DNA of 64,000 bases from the NCBI RefSeq assembly GCF_014645615.1, contig NZ_BMMB01000001.1:248001-312000 (forward strand), written 5' to 3'. The notes beneath the pieces were generated by a model that worked only from the letters and a program-made list of their open reading frames with translations, searched no databases and had not been told where the DNA came from. Numbering within the stretch: position 1 is the stretch's first letter; each line of letters starts with the position of its first letter. Made by a program: the position numbers and the translations under genes. This DNA comes from Paenibacillus hunanensis (lineage in GTDB: Bacteria > Bacillota > Bacilli > Paenibacillales > Paenibacillaceae). This document shows positions 1-8,933 of the stretch, in pieces.

Positions 1-73
1 AAGCTTTGAAAGTGATTTTAGCAATTTAAATGTAATTTTGAACTTCTAGATACAGTTATGAACTCTTAAATAC

Positions 74-133
74 GAGTGCGAATGTGAGTGCGAATACGAA
101 TGTGAATGTAAATGTGAAAATGAATTTGATTTG
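74..133. repeat. Degenerate 6-bp tandem repeat
   Basis: About ten imperfect hexamers of the pattern GAATGT / GAGTGC / GAATAC follow one another and decay toward the right. No gene is supported here; an open frame through it encodes only an Ile/His/Arg repeat, as expected from a 6-bp period. Confidence 0.55.
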
Positions 134-194
134 AATATAAATTTTGGTTCAGGTTTAGAACGTAATATTTCAGTTGCAATCTGCACATAACGAA

Positions 195-304
195 GGCAAG
201 GAAATAAGGGAAAAGGACTCCTTTGGAGGGGCGGGAATCTTCATTCCTTCCTAATCCAAAAGATTCCCGCGGCTCCACCCGAGTCCGTTCCCTTATTCCT
301 TGCC
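195..304. repeat. Nested palindromic element, copy 1
   Basis: The outer arms (195-220 and 281-304) pair along almost their whole length, reading GGCAAGGAAATAAGGG against CCCTTATTCCTTGCC. Inside them an 11-bp perfect inverted repeat (231-241 GCGGGAATCTT with 260-270) forms a second stem. A related element sits at 56244-56423 with the same outer-arm core and an inner GGGAATCT/AGATTCC stem. It lies beyond the que operon, outside any gene. It could be a REP/MITE-like mobile palindrome or a structured RNA; sequence alone does not decide. Confidence 0.75.
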
Positions 305-378
305 GGAGTGATCCCCATCCCAACCGACCACAATCCATCCCACACCCAACCACCACCTTCACATTCCCCTTACTATCA

Positions 379-422
379 TGGCAAAACAAAAACCACCACT
401 CTTCCATTCAAGAGCAGTGGTT
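379..422 (-). terminator. Rho-independent terminator of the que operon
   Basis: On the minus strand a 13-bp stem with a two-base mismatch (AACCACTGCTCTT pairing with AAGAGTGGTGGTT) is followed by TTTTTGTTTTG. It lies 64 bases beyond the queF stop and is oriented to end the que transcript. Confidence 0.75.
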
Positions 423-485
423 CTCATCATTCATCCCAATCTATTCACATCACACATGCCAATTCAAAGCCCAAAACCAAAGTAA

Positions 486-983
486 TCAACGATTATCCAC
501 AGTCTCCGGATACATATCATGATTCATCATCCGATGCTCTGCCATTTGCTCATATTTCGTGCCCGGCTTACCATAATTCGTATACGGATCGATGGAAATC
601 CCACCACGCGGCGTAAATTTACCCCATACCTCAATATAACGCGGCTCCATCAGCTTCACCAGATCGTTCAAAATAATATTCATGCAATCCTCGTGGAAAT
701 CCCCATGATTGCGGAAGCTGAACAGGTATAGCTTGAGCGACTTGCTTTCCACCATTTTCACATCGGGAATATAACTAATATAGATCGTCGCAAAGTCCGG
801 CTGGCCTGTGATCGGGCACAAACTGGTGAACTCCGGGCAATTGAATTTTACAAAATAGTCGCGATATGGATGCTTATTATCAAAGCTCTCCAGCACACTC
901 GGATCGTACGAAAAGGTATATGTTGTTCCCTGATTACCGAGCAGCGTCAGGTCTTTCATCTCATCTTGCTGTCTTCCTGCCAT
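486..983 (-). CDS. queF: NADPH-dependent 7-cyano-7-deazaguanine reductase QueF
   Basis: Cytosolic enzyme that reduces preQ0 to preQ1, the last precursor step before insertion into tRNA for queuosine. The 165-residue length is the short unimodular (type I, Bacillus-like) form. The nucleophilic cysteine is Cys56 in [14 protein letters not shown], with the conserved Asp63 just after it; the QueF signature ESKSLKLY is at 79-86, followed by the [11 protein letters not shown] segment. The ATG at 983 has AAAGGAG nine bases upstream. It is the last gene of queC-queD-queE-queF and follows queE by 29 bases. Confidence 0.96.
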   Translation of the reverse strand: MAGRQQDEMKDLTLLGNQGTTYTFSYDPSVLESFDNKHPYRDYFVKFNCPEFTSLCPITGQPDFATIYISYIPDVKMVESKSLKLYLFSFRNHGDFHEDCMNIILNDLVKLMEPRYIEVWGKFTPRGGISIDPYTNYGKPGTKYEQMAEHRMMNHDMYPETVDNR

Positions 984-1012
984 CGTTAAAAGCTCCTTTG
1001 TATGTCAATTAT

Positions 1013-2002
1013 CTATACGCCGCGTTTATTGCCCCACACGAGCGTATGCAGCTGCGGTAAAATACGCGCATCGTTAAACGAACGACGCTCCATTGCCTGA
1101 TCGATCAGCCACTCATAGCGACGCAGTAGCGATGCCGCCATATCATCTTCCTCACGCAGCACATCGGGATTCCCTGTTTGCATATAAAAAGGAAGCGAAG
1201 GATAGCGCAGATGCACCTGCTCGGCGTAGTCCAGATCAGCCTCATCGAAAATAACAACCTTCAAGCTGACCTGCTGATTCAAGGCGCGTAGCTCGCTACT
1301 TTCCTCGTCATCGTCAGCAAACATAATCTGCTGCATCATCGATTCAACCGGGCTACGGCTCAGACGACGAATGATATCGTCCAGCACGGTAAAGTCCGTG
1401 TTCATCCCTGAGCTTGGCGGCTTCGGTGAGATGGTGACATCGTCGATACCGAGCAGCCAATCCTGCCAGCGTGAGCCTTGCGTTTCGACAGCGGTACGAA
1501 TACCGTTGGCACGCAGCAGGCGTACCAGCTCACCAATCGAACCGAGCAATGCGGGATTGCCCCCGGAAATCGTTACATGGCTAAAACGATCGCCACCGAT
1601 TGCTTGCAACTCTTCCCAGACCTGCTGCGCACTCAGTTTGCGAATCTGGTCTTTCGCACTGCCATCCCACGTAAATGCGGAATCGCACCAGCTACAACGG
1701 TAGTCACAACCAGCCGTACGGACAAACATCGTTTTTTGCCCGATCACCATGCCTTCACCCTGTACCGTTGGTCCGAAAATCTCCAGTACCGGGATCGAGG
1801 TAGCAGCAGAAGCTTTAGCTGGACGAGCAGCATGCCCCTCTGTCGTAGACAGGTGGTTACGTTCAGTCGAAGTATCGACAGTAGGATCGTTCTCGTGGAT
1901 AACGGTAGCGGTTGAATGCGTAGCTCGATCCGACTCCTTTTCCGAAACCGCTCGTTCTGTACAATCAGCGATTGGACGTGGTTCTTCCCATACTTTACTC
2001 AT
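1013..2002 (-). CDS. queE: 7-carboxy-7-deazaguanine synthase QueE, with N-terminal extension
   Basis: Radical-SAM enzyme converting 6-carboxytetrahydropterin to 7-carboxy-7-deazaguanine in the preQ1 pathway. The [4Fe-4S]-binding CxxxCxxC is at Cys99, Cys103 and Cys106 (CDYRCSWC), preceded by the family-typical EIFGPTVQGEG. The frame also allows a GTG at 2014, but the ATG at 2002 overlaps the queD stop as ATGA and fits translational coupling, giving 329 residues. The first ~69 residues, before the conserved core begins at about 70, are Thr/Ser/Glu/Ala-rich and probably disordered. The Bacillus enzyme starts directly at the core and is about 240 residues, so this tail is unusual. Confidence 0.94.
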   Translation of the reverse strand: MSKVWEEPRPIADCTERAVSEKESDRATHSTATVIHENDPTVDTSTERNHLSTTEGHAARPAKASAATSIPVLEIFGPTVQGEGMVIGQKTMFVRTAGCDYRCSWCDSAFTWDGSAKDQIRKLSAQQVWEELQAIGGDRFSHVTISGGNPALLGSIGELVRLLRANGIRTAVETQGSRWQDWLLGIDDVTISPKPPSSGMNTDFTVLDDIIRRLSRSPVESMMQQIMFADDDEESSELRALNQQVSLKVVIFDEADLDYAEQVHLRYPSLPFYMQTGNPDVLREEDDMAASLLRRYEWLIDQAMERRSFNDARILPQLHTLVWGNKRGV

Positions 2003-2487
2003 TCGTACATCCACTCCCGTCTTGCTTCGGCATAGCTTGTTGGTGTTTCGTACAATTGTACAAATTCCGTGCGTCCACCTTCGACCTGTCCAGCATAAGG
2101 CTCGCTCTGTAACGCTTGCTCCATTTGCTCAAACAGCCATACGACCATATTTTCAGCAGTCGTATTCATCGGTGGCAACGTTTCATTCAGATAACGGTGA
2201 TCCAGATAAGGCTCGATCCGTTCTTTCCAGATCGTTTTAATATCGCCAAAATCGACGACAATGCCATTGGCAGACGGAATGCCGCTAATGCCAAAAATAA
2301 CTTTATACGTATGTCCGTGCAGATTCATGCATTTGCCTTCATAAGCATGCAGATGATGCGCCGCATCGAACGTAAATTCCTTATTAACGAGCACACGTTT
2401 ACGATGGTAGCGTAGCTGCTCATGCGTAATGTCTGTGCCATACTGCTGTAGCTTTTCCACAATGCGAAATGGGCCGGGCTGACTCAT
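1999..2487 (-). CDS. queD: 6-carboxy-5,6,7,8-tetrahydropterin synthase QueD
   Basis: PTPS-family enzyme turning 7,8-dihydroneopterin triphosphate into 6-carboxytetrahydropterin, second step of the queuosine route. Zinc ligands are visible as His44 in FDAAHHL and His57/His59 in NLHGHTY; the catalytic Cys53 is in GKCMNLHGH and the LDHRYLNE motif starts at 96. At 162 residues it has about 30 extra N-terminal residues before the fold begins compared with compact family members. It overlaps queC upstream and queE downstream, each by an ATGA junction. Confidence 0.95.
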   Translation of the reverse strand: MSQPGPFRIVEKLQQYGTDITHEQLRYHRKRVLVNKEFTFDAAHHLHAYEGKCMNLHGHTYKVIFGISGIPSANGIVVDFGDIKTIWKERIEPYLDHRYLNETLPPMNTTAENMVVWLFEQMEQALQSEPYAGQVEGGRTEFVQLYETPTSYAEARREWMYE

Positions 2488-3212
2488 CGTGTAGACCCTC
2501 CCAATGTGGATGCATCCGAATCGTCCAGCTCAATCGAGGCGCGCTTGAAGGGAGCCGCTACTGCACGCTCTTGCAGATATTTATCCAGACCTGCTTTACG
2601 TAGCTTACAAGCCGGACATTCGCCGCAGCCGTCGCCAATGATGCCGTTATAGCATGTGAGCGTACGCTCGCGAATGTATTGGAATGCGCCCAGCTCATCT
2701 GCCATTTTCCACGTTTCGGCTTTGTCGATCCACATCAGTGGTGTATGAATAACAAACTGATGATCCATCGACAGATTCAGCGTCACATTCAGTGATTTGA
2801 CGAAAATATCACGGCAATCTGGATAACCACTAAAGTCGGTTTCGCACACACCGGTAACGATATGGCGCGCCCCCTTTTGCTTGGCAAGAATGGAAGCGAA
2901 ACTCAGGAACAACAGATTGCGTCCATCGACAAATGTACTTGGGAGCTCGCCTTCCTCATGCGTAATCTCGATATCCGAGCGAGTCAGTGCATTCGGTGCC
3001 AGCTGATTCAGCAGACTCATATCCAGAATCGTGTGCTGCATGCCCTGCTCCTCCGCAATCTGCTGGGCAACCTCGATCTCTGCACTGTGACGCTGACCGT
3101 AGTTAAAGGTCACCAGCTCAACCTCAGCAAACTGCTTTTTCGCCCAAAACAGGCATGTTGTACTATCCTGGCCGCCGCTAAATACGACAACCGCTTTTTC
3201 ATTTTTAAGCAT
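2484..3212 (-). CDS. queC: 7-cyano-7-deazaguanine synthase QueC
   Basis: ATP-dependent enzyme that converts 7-carboxy-7-deazaguanine to preQ0. The PP-loop SGGQDS is at residues 12-17. A zinc site is formed by Cys187, Cys196, Cys199 and Cys202 (DGCGECPAC region). The open frame runs back to 3320, but the ATG at 3212 has GGAGAG eight bases upstream and gives 242 residues, close to the usual ~220 and starting right before the PP-loop. It is first in the operon, 313 bases downstream of a preQ1 riboswitch aptamer. Confidence 0.95.
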   Translation of the reverse strand: MLKNEKAVVVFSGGQDSTTCLFWAKKQFAEVELVTFNYGQRHSAEIEVAQQIAEEQGMQHTILDMSLLNQLAPNALTRSDIEITHEEGELPSTFVDGRNLLFLSFASILAKQKGARHIVTGVCETDFSGYPDCRDIFVKSLNVTLNLSMDHQFVIHTPLMWIDKAETWKMADELGAFQYIRERTLTCYNGIIGDGCGECPACKLRKAGLDKYLQERAVAAPFKRASIELDDSDASTLGGSTR

Positions 3213-3473
3213 AAAAAAATCTCTCCATTTCCTTAAAAGGGTATCGGTGAGCATAGCACGGAAGAAGACTCGATATCGAGCCGTGGTGATTAATTGCAGA
3301 TCGGCATTGACCATCTGCAATCCCTGTTATGATGCGGACGGATCGCCTGCACAGTAACAGCATCTTCCATTAACTATCTCTGTCGTCCTTCGGGAAGCGA
3401 GAGATTCATGAACCTTGTCTATAGGCATTTCAAGCACGTAAAACAGAAATGCAAAAACAGACCTTGCCTGTAC

Positions 3474-3505
3474 AGCTGAAAAATGACCCTGTCATTTCGC
3501 CAGCT
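3474..3505 (-). promoter_or_regulatory. Leader hairpin, possible attenuator of the que operon
   Basis: On the minus strand AGCTG-GCG-AAATGAC-AGG-GTCATTT-TT-CAGCT folds into an extended hairpin whose upper stem is a perfect 7 bp. It lies just downstream of the preQ1 aptamer, where the expression platform is expected. There is no clean U-tract after the outer stem, so a terminator role is uncertain. Confidence 0.45.
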
Positions 3506-3524
3506 TATACCGTCCAAGGCGGTT

Positions 3525-3557
3525 TTAGTTTTTTATAGAGGGAGTTCGCGAACCTCT
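3525..3557 (-). promoter_or_regulatory. preQ1-I riboswitch aptamer
   Basis: Read on the minus strand: AGAGGTTC, a short loop, then CCCTCTATAAAAAACTAA. The P1 arms AGAGG/CCTCT and the A-rich tail ending in ACTAA match the Bacillus queC-type aptamer almost base for base. It lies ahead of queCDEF, the expected target, and would lower expression when preQ1 is abundant. The loop carries GTTCGCGAAC rather than the usual UAG-containing sequence, so the P2 pseudoknot pairing is not obvious by eye. Confidence 0.9.
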
Positions 3558-3571
3558 CCCGCGTTGTCTCT

Positions 3572-3599
3572 ATATTAGAATAGAAGCTAATAGAAGCAA
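3572..3599 (-). promoter_or_regulatory. Putative sigma-A promoter of the que leader
   Basis: On the minus strand TTGCTT (3599-3594) and TAATAT (3577-3572) are separated by 16 bases. Initiation would occur only a few bases before the riboswitch aptamer, as is usual for preQ1-I leaders. Confidence 0.5.
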
Positions 3600-3711
3600 C
3601 AACGGACTTTCTTCTGTTCAGGATGCGGCTTTGAAAAACCGCTTAACCAGTATAGCATATTTGGATTTTAATAAAAGAGGGATTTGTTGTTATGTAAGAC
3701 TTTTGAAATAA

Positions 3712-4371
3712 AATCATTATGATCATGTTACTCTAGGTACCAATGTATTAAGCACGCTAAATCATAACAAGTATGGTGTACTATCAGACACGTCGTCTGC
3801 TACAGCATTTGCTTCTGGAGCAGCAGCTTTATTATGGGAGCACAACCCTGATTGGACTGCTGATCAAGTGGTAGAACAGCTATACCAGACAGCTACATCT
3901 CTAGGAGAATCCATACAATATGGTAAGGGACTTATTAACGTTGCTAAAGCTTAGGTATTGTTGGTGGTTCGATAGCGCTATTAACAGATGGTAAATATCC
4001 TTCTCTAATTACAATGCCAACTGAAGAAGTCGTTGCACCACCGGCAGTTTCACTTAATTTGCAGTGGAGTTCGAACGGAGAAAATGTTCATCCTCGTATA
4101 ATAATTACAGTCGCTCCAAAAGACGATCCATCCAAAATGACAAGAAATTTGAAAGTCATTATAAAGACCATGTTGAAAAAGGAATGAATGGGGAATTAAA
4201 ATATCAAAGGAACAATATCTTGCAGGAGCTAGAAGTTTACTTTCGTCTCCAGTAGGCAATAAAAATCTAGGTTTTACTGATAACGAAGTTTATGTTTTTA
4301 GATATAATATGGCAAATGACGAATTTGCAATTGGTAGACCGGATGGTCATTTTAAACTGGTAGAAAAATAA
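3712..4371 (+). pseudogene. Decayed S8-protease/toxin gene remnant
   Basis: Three frames must be joined to read this. Frame one (3712-3954) encodes the C-terminal catalytic segment of a subtilisin-like protease: VLST, then DTSSATAFASGAAALLW where GTSMATPHVAGAAAL is usual. The Asp and His parts are missing. A one-base slip at about 3950 continues as a hydrophobic stretch and a Pro-rich linker, stopping at 4185. Shadow frames then encode KFESHYKDHVEKG (about 4142-4180) and EQYLAGARSLLSSPVG followed by NEFAIGRPDGHFKL (4189-4371). That last block resembles nuclease domains at the C-terminus of secreted polymorphic toxins. A CPCC-type immunity gene follows at once. Function is lost; the domain names are from memory of the families. 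Confidence 0.7.
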
Positions 4372-4425
4372 GTTTACTGGGAAGAGCAAAGTAGGCTTTA
4401 TGAGCCTAAACAAGAAGGAGAATAA

Positions 4426-4629
4426 GTGGAAAAATTTCCTTGTCCATGCTGCAAAAATTTTACGCTCGATGAACAGCCTCCAGGAACATTCGATATTTGT
4501 CCAGTTTGTTTGTGGGAAGATGATAATGTTCAATTTTATAATCCTTCTTATAAAGGAGGAGCTAACCGTATTAGCTTGCAAGAAGCTCAAGAGAATTTTA
4601 AAAAATTTGGTTCTATAAAAAAATATTGA
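4426..4629 (+). CDS. Cysteine-rich CPCC domain protein, probable toxin immunity protein
   Basis: A 67-residue protein whose N-terminus reads FPCPCCKNFT, followed by FDICPVCLWEDD and GGANRISLQEAQENFKKFG. This is the CPCC family layout: two Cys pairs that could hold a metal, then an N-R-x-S-L-x-x-A-Q motif. Members are recurrent immunity proteins beside polymorphic toxins. The GTG at 4426 has AAGGAG five bases upstream. It sits 55 bases after the wrecked toxin gene, so it appears to be a surviving orphan immunity gene. Low G+C compared with the surrounding genome suggests the toxin-immunity block was acquired. Confidence 0.8.
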   Translation: MEKFPCPCCKNFTLDEQPPGTFDICPVCLWEDDNVQFYNPSYKGGANRISLQEAQENFKKFGSIKKY

Positions 4630-4902
4630 CTATTCAAAAGATTATTAAGGAAGCGAAGTGGTATAGATAATAAAAATAGTTTTGATTCCATTCCTTGGGT
4701 TTTTAAAATGAAAAGTTGAAGATCATATCAAGTTACTTTAAAGGGGTATTTCTTTGAAAACATATCATATGGAGCCTTGTGCCCCTTCTCTTTTTTATTC
4801 AAATTCCTATCTTTTCTACGTCGGGAGTAGCGCAACAATACATTCCAGCTGCTGGAGTTTATATCTTAACAGGATATCCGATATTTTAAGGAGAGTAGAC
4901 GT

Positions 4903-5181
4903 ATGAATGAACAGGAGTTTCTAATATTTAAATTTTTTGTAATAGCTTATAGTTCTGTTGCTGGAGATTATGAAGGATTATTAGAAGTCACACAGGAATT
5001 TAAGAAGTATGAGAAGGATACGGCTGTTCAAGAGCTTATTTTAGAGTTGTCTAAAATTAAAGAGATGCAGAATTAGAGAGAAACCCAAGAATTAATCATT
5101 GATTGGGTAGTATTGAAAGACTTTGATTTTACTGAATAGTATATTGAATTTCTGTACCGATTGCCCATATCACCTTTCTAG
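4903..5181 (+). pseudogene. Small gene interrupted by two in-frame TAG codons
   Basis: ATG at 4903 follows a clean AAGGAG. The frame encodes MNEQEFLIFKFFVIAYSS and on to a TAG at 5074 (57 residues). The same frame then continues protein-like through a second TAG at 5137 and ends with the TAG at 5179, giving 92 codons. The simplest reading is a decayed ~92-residue cytosolic protein, possibly another immunity protein of the adjacent toxin remnant; a genuine 57-residue product is also possible. No family recognised. Confidence 0.45.
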
Positions 5182-5289
5182 AGTACACTGACATAGGAGA
5201 ATCGACAGATTTTTTCTGTGTAAAAAACATATAAGACGATATTTCTTATAACTAACAACTATACAACCATACAGAAAGGCGGAAGCGAA

Positions 5290-5622
5290 ATGGCAACTAT
5301 TCATATTCGTCAGCCGAAGTTAGAACGATTGGAAGAGCCGGAAAAGGGCTTTCTTGGACGGGTAGAGCTTGAGGTAGAAGGACATACACAGCCGTATGAG
5401 CTGACCCTGTTCTCCAAGCGTGGACATGATTGGGATTACAGCCTGCATTTTTTAAATGAGTCCGGTAAGGAAGAAGAGATTGAAGCGGTGGAGCAGATCA
5501 TCGAGGAAGATGACGATGAATTTGACCGTATTATCGAAGCGATCTGGGAAGTATACCCGGGTCCAGAAGAGCATAAGCCGAAGGATTATCGTTCTTCATC
5601 GGATGAATCCGACAACAGTTAA
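5290..5622 (+). CDS. Small acidic conserved-type hypothetical protein
   Basis: A 110-residue soluble protein with no membrane segment or signal peptide. The N-terminal half looks like a beta-rich domain (HIRQPKLERL, then GRVELEVEGHTQPYELTLFSKRG). The second half is strongly acidic, with EEDDDEFDRI at about 75-84, and ends in a Ser/Asp-rich tail. The ATG follows AGAAAGGCGGAAGCGAA, giving a usable ribosome site. It stands alone. No family recognised and no function assigned. Confidence 0.7.
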   Translation: MATIHIRQPKLERLEEPEKGFLGRVELEVEGHTQPYELTLFSKRGHDWDYSLHFLNESGKEEEIEAVEQIIEEDDDEFDRIIEAIWEVYPGPEEHKPKDYRSSSDESDNS

Positions 5623-6355
5623 ACCCTACCATAGCTGCTTTCGTTGTATGTACAGCGAAGCAGCTATTTATATTACCATTTACATATTCAATGCCTATCT
5701 ATGTTCACATGAATAATAGGGTATAAAGACATGCGTCTAAAGGTTTGACTACCTTACTTAGCAATAGCAGAGAACCAACGATGTAACAGCTTACTTTTGA
5801 ATTCATTATTCACGTTTAAAAGATATTATATTTCAAAAAAATGCTGTATTACGGGCTTTTTTAGCTTTTCAATTGAAAATATCGTGGGTATATATGACTA
5901 GCACTTGCATTTGTGTGTAGCTACATTATGACAAATATCTTCAAAATTTGAAGCATGGAGTCTTTAGACTCAGGATTTTATAGCCTATGCCCTGTATATT
6001 TAGTAATACCTGGATGATACGCAAAAGGGACACTCTAATAAAATGAGAAGCGATAAGGCAAAACGAGCTTCCTATGGGGACAAGGAAGCATCTGAATGAT
6101 TGGCTTGTATTCGTATTCTCCTATCGGTTATGATAACGAAGGCCCATATCGGGCTGAGACAAATCGAATCGATGGATGCACGTAGGTGCTATATTACAGT
6201 GGTGTAGATATCCATGACTTCAAACATTTGGCGAACAACACAATAGATGCGAACGAGTGGTACGGCACCTTAGTACCACTGGAATAGTGGAAGCGCGACG
6301 AAAAGGGACGTTAAAGAATGCCAATCTGATCGATTGTCCAGAGAGGAGATTAGTA
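5623..6355. other. Intergenic stretch without a supported gene
   Basis: AT-rich and interrupted in all frames. Short protein-like scraps in the second half never join into a frame with a start and ribosome site. No clear terminator or repeat was found. Confidence 0.5.
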
Positions 6356-6961
6356 ATGATCAGTTTTTTTCGCAATAAAACGATTCCGTTAGCTGAGCAA
6401 TGGAGTAAGCTACAGGAAGCAGGAATTCATCTCCAGGCAGATATGGACATGGAGCAGGTTGTAGCTGGCAATTCGCTGTCCTGGTATGAGGAAAAGCCGT
6501 ATACGCACCTGCTAATTTCGCTTGGCGAAAAGGTGTGTAAAGAAGATGCAGATCCAGACTGTGCCTATCCAAGCGACCAGCTGTGGTACGTCGATCTGCA
6601 AGCTGTAGAAAATACCGATCTGTACAGCCAGCTCGCTGAGCGTATGGTGGCGATGACAGGCGGACAACTGGATATAACCCATGTTCGTAGCTGCCTTGAC
6701 CATGAGCAGGAACGCGTGTTATTCAGCTTCCTGCACGGCGGTGAGCGTGTAGAATGGGATGTGCAGTATTATAGCGAATGGGTCGACAAATCATTTTTTG
6801 ATCGTATTATTCAGCTGGATCGCCAGCGCGGTGGAGAGCGTGAATTTGTGTATATGGCGCTGGGACAACATTTGCTGATTGCGTATATTGACCAGACGCA
6901 GTTCAAGCTGCTCAACAAGCTTGTCGATCCGAAGTTTAATGTATGGACGATGAAAAAGTAA
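6356..6961 (+). CDS. Hypothetical cytosolic protein
   Basis: A 201-residue protein starting MISFFRNKTIPLAEQW. The ATG at 6356 is preceded by GAGAGGAG at the right distance; the frame is open upstream to 6257 but that part has no ribosome site and poor composition. There is no signal peptide or membrane span. Aromatic- and acid-rich segments such as GGERVEWDVQYYSEWVDKSF suggest a globular domain. No family recognised. A bidirectional terminator at 7070-7126 separates it from the convergent VOC gene. Confidence 0.72.
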   Translation: MISFFRNKTIPLAEQWSKLQEAGIHLQADMDMEQVVAGNSLSWYEEKPYTHLLISLGEKVCKEDADPDCAYPSDQLWYVDLQAVENTDLYSQLAERMVAMTGGQLDITHVRSCLDHEQERVLFSFLHGGERVEWDVQYYSEWVDKSFFDRIIQLDRQRGGEREFVYMALGQHLLIAYIDQTQFKLLNKLVDPKFNVWTMKK

Positions 6962-7069
6962 ATGCTGGATTGCTCTGACCTGGAGTAGATACGGTATCGT
7001 GTGAGTTACAAGCCGATATGATGGATGATATGTAAAAGAATATGTAAAAGCTAGAGTGATCTGTATAGA

Positions 7070-7126
7070 AAAGCCGAGCTTCGTGCGTACAACCTGTAAT
7101 GGTTCAGCTACGAAGCTCGGCTTTTT
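7070..7126. terminator. Bidirectional Rho-independent terminator
   Basis: A perfect 15-bp stem, AAAGCCGAGCTTCGT with ACGAAGCTCGGCTTT, with A/T tracts on both flanks. It sits between two convergent genes and can serve both. Confidence 0.85.
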
Positions 7127-7180
7127 GTATCTATATGATCAATAGAAGCGATTGCTGATGGACAGCGAGTGATAAGTGAG

Positions 7181-7846
7181 TTAGATCACCAGTTCACCTG
7201 TCTCTGTAATCGCCAGACTGACGCCGTTATCCAGCTCCATCTGTAACGGATAGATCACGGCTACGCGTTCTGAAAATAACCAGCGTCGTCCTGGAGGACC
7301 CAGCAGCAGGAACAAATCCTGATCACCAACAAAATTTAAGCCTGCTGGCTCAATCTGGTCTAGCTTTACAGGCAGTTCAGCTTGCTTTAATCGTGTTGCA
7401 GCTTGCTCTACATCGCTGGTTGTTATATTAATCTCACCGATGCTTAGTAGCTGATCCGCTGAGAAGGGCTTATCCAGTACAGGTGCAGCTTGCTGACGCG
7501 AGATGAGTTCAATAATATTACCAGACGGGTCTTCTACATAACAGGAGTACGCGTCAAAGAAGGGAAAGTATGCCTGATCTTCACCATTTTCCGTTAGCAA
7601 TTCACCAAAGCCGCTGAGCCAGGCTTTTCCCTCTTGAAAATGGTTTGCCGCGATATTGATAGCAATATGGTAAAAGGGCTTTGTTCCATCAGCCACTGCA
7701 CGAAATTGAAGCTGTGATACTCTTAGCTGGATCGTAAACGCATCTGCTTGCTCATGCACATGCTGCGCACCAAGCATATTCGTATAAAATGCTAGCATCC
7801 GGTCAAGCTCGGCCGTATACAATGTAAGCTGTTTAATCGAAGTCAT
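7181..7846 (-). CDS. VOC superfamily (glyoxalase/dioxygenase-like) protein
   Basis: A 221-residue protein with the vicinal-oxygen-chelate fold. The N-terminal module opens with [23 protein letters not shown] and closes with [17 protein letters not shown], the usual metal-proximal strand ending in Glu. A second half-module begins near 130 ([21 protein letters not shown]) but is degenerate. Such proteins can be dioxygenases, isomerases or antibiotic-binding proteins, and the substrate cannot be told. The ATG at 7846 has GGAGGAGATAGAG upstream. Single gene, convergent with the previous one. Confidence 0.85.
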   Translation of the reverse strand: MTSIKQLTLYTAELDRMLAFYTNMLGAQHVHEQADAFTIQLRVSQLQFRAVADGTKPFYHIAINIAANHFQEGKAWLSGFGELLTENGEDQAYFPFFDAYSCYVEDPSGNIIELISRQQAAPVLDKPFSADQLLSIGEINITTSDVEQAATRLKQAELPVKLDQIEPAGLNFVGDQDLFLLLGPPGRRWLFSERVAVIYPLQMELDNGVSLAITETGELVI

Positions 7847-8127
7847 CTCTATCTCCTCCAGGCTGTGTATAGTATAGGATTGGAACCTGCGATGAAGCTA
7901 AACAATATAGGCTTGGTATGACTGCTTGGATCACTCCCAGCCATTCGTTCCTTCCAGCTCATCAACAACATGGCTGCATAGGAGAATAGAAGGAACGGCT
8001 ACTGTGTATGGTTCATGTCAGGTATAAGAAGATTATAGAGCATCGACAGCGAATAAAGTGCAGAATCATCAAAGCTTCAGCAACAACTCAAAAATCGTTT
8101 AGCAAAACTTCATAGTTTAGGAAAACT

Positions 8128-8835
8128 TCATTTAATGAAAATCCCGCCAAATGGAATCACTTCACGTAAAATGCGCTTGAACAGACTATTATCCTCGAGA
8201 TGCTCCTCCAGTTCACCATGATCGTGACCACTATGCAGCAGAACAGAGCCACTACCCGTAATCGCCCACTGATAATGCATATGCTGACTGGCAAGATGAT
8301 TACCATAGACGCTAAGTCGCAGATCAGCATTTTCGGGATAAGCGAGCAGGCTACGTGAGTCGACATAGATCGGCTGGTTAGGATGCAGCTCCAGCTCGAC
8401 GACTGCACCGCGAGTGAGCAGACCGATCTCGCCCTCGCCGCCGAACTTTACTTTAATAATATCGCGTGTGATCAATATATTTTTCAGCTTGAGCAGACGG
8501 GTCTGCATCGTAATCCCAGCGGTATAGTAGAACAAATGACGAAAATCATACAGCAGATCACTGCCAGCATCGATGCGAATCGGGATGAGATTAAAGCCCG
8601 GTGGTAACGAGCTAACAAAGCGGCAAGGCCCGGTAAAGTCGGCGCGAATCAGATTGCGTTTGCGATACATGCCTTTCACATCCATCAGGCGATCATTGCG
8701 CCCTGCGGAAGGCCCTTCATAAGCAATAATCTGACCTGGATGCAGCATATGCAGCTTTTCGGCTTCAGCTAGCTTTACGATCATTGCCTGACCGCCATGT
8801 GGGAGTGTTGCAGATTGCTGCCATTCCAATTGCAT
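8128..8835 (-). CDS. AIM24 family protein
   Basis: A 235-residue soluble, beta-rich protein of the AIM24/TIM-barrel-unrelated double-psi type. Typical features are the repeated short strands, GGEGEIGLLTRGAVVELELHPNQPIYVDSRSLLAY, and the C-terminal GSGSVLLHSG. The ATG at 8835 has AAGGAGG eight bases upstream and is preferred over the upstream in-frame ATG at 8859, which lacks a site. The role is unknown; the name comes from a mitochondrial homologue. Single gene. Confidence 0.8.
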   Translation of the reverse strand: MQLEWQQSATLPHGGQAMIVKLAEAEKLHMLHPGQIIAYEGPSAGRNDRLMDVKGMYRKRNLIRADFTGPCRFVSSLPPGFNLIPIRIDAGSDLLYDFRHLFYYTAGITMQTRLLKLKNILITRDIIKVKFGGEGEIGLLTRGAVVELELHPNQPIYVDSRSLLAYPENADLRLSVYGNHLASQHMHYQWAITGSGSVLLHSGHDHGELEEHLEDNSLFKRILREVIPFGGIFIK

Positions 8836-8933
8836 CGGGCAAACCTCCTTAAAATACAATACATGGATTGAATATGAGTAATGAATGGATCATCTATTGT
8901 TATTTATCTACCCAATCGCCAGTAGCACCGCGC

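Noticed and set aside
66..407. Minus-strand open frame of 113 codons over the start of the window
   Set aside because: It runs through the palindromic element and the hexamer repeat, has no ribosome site and gives a repeat-type peptide.
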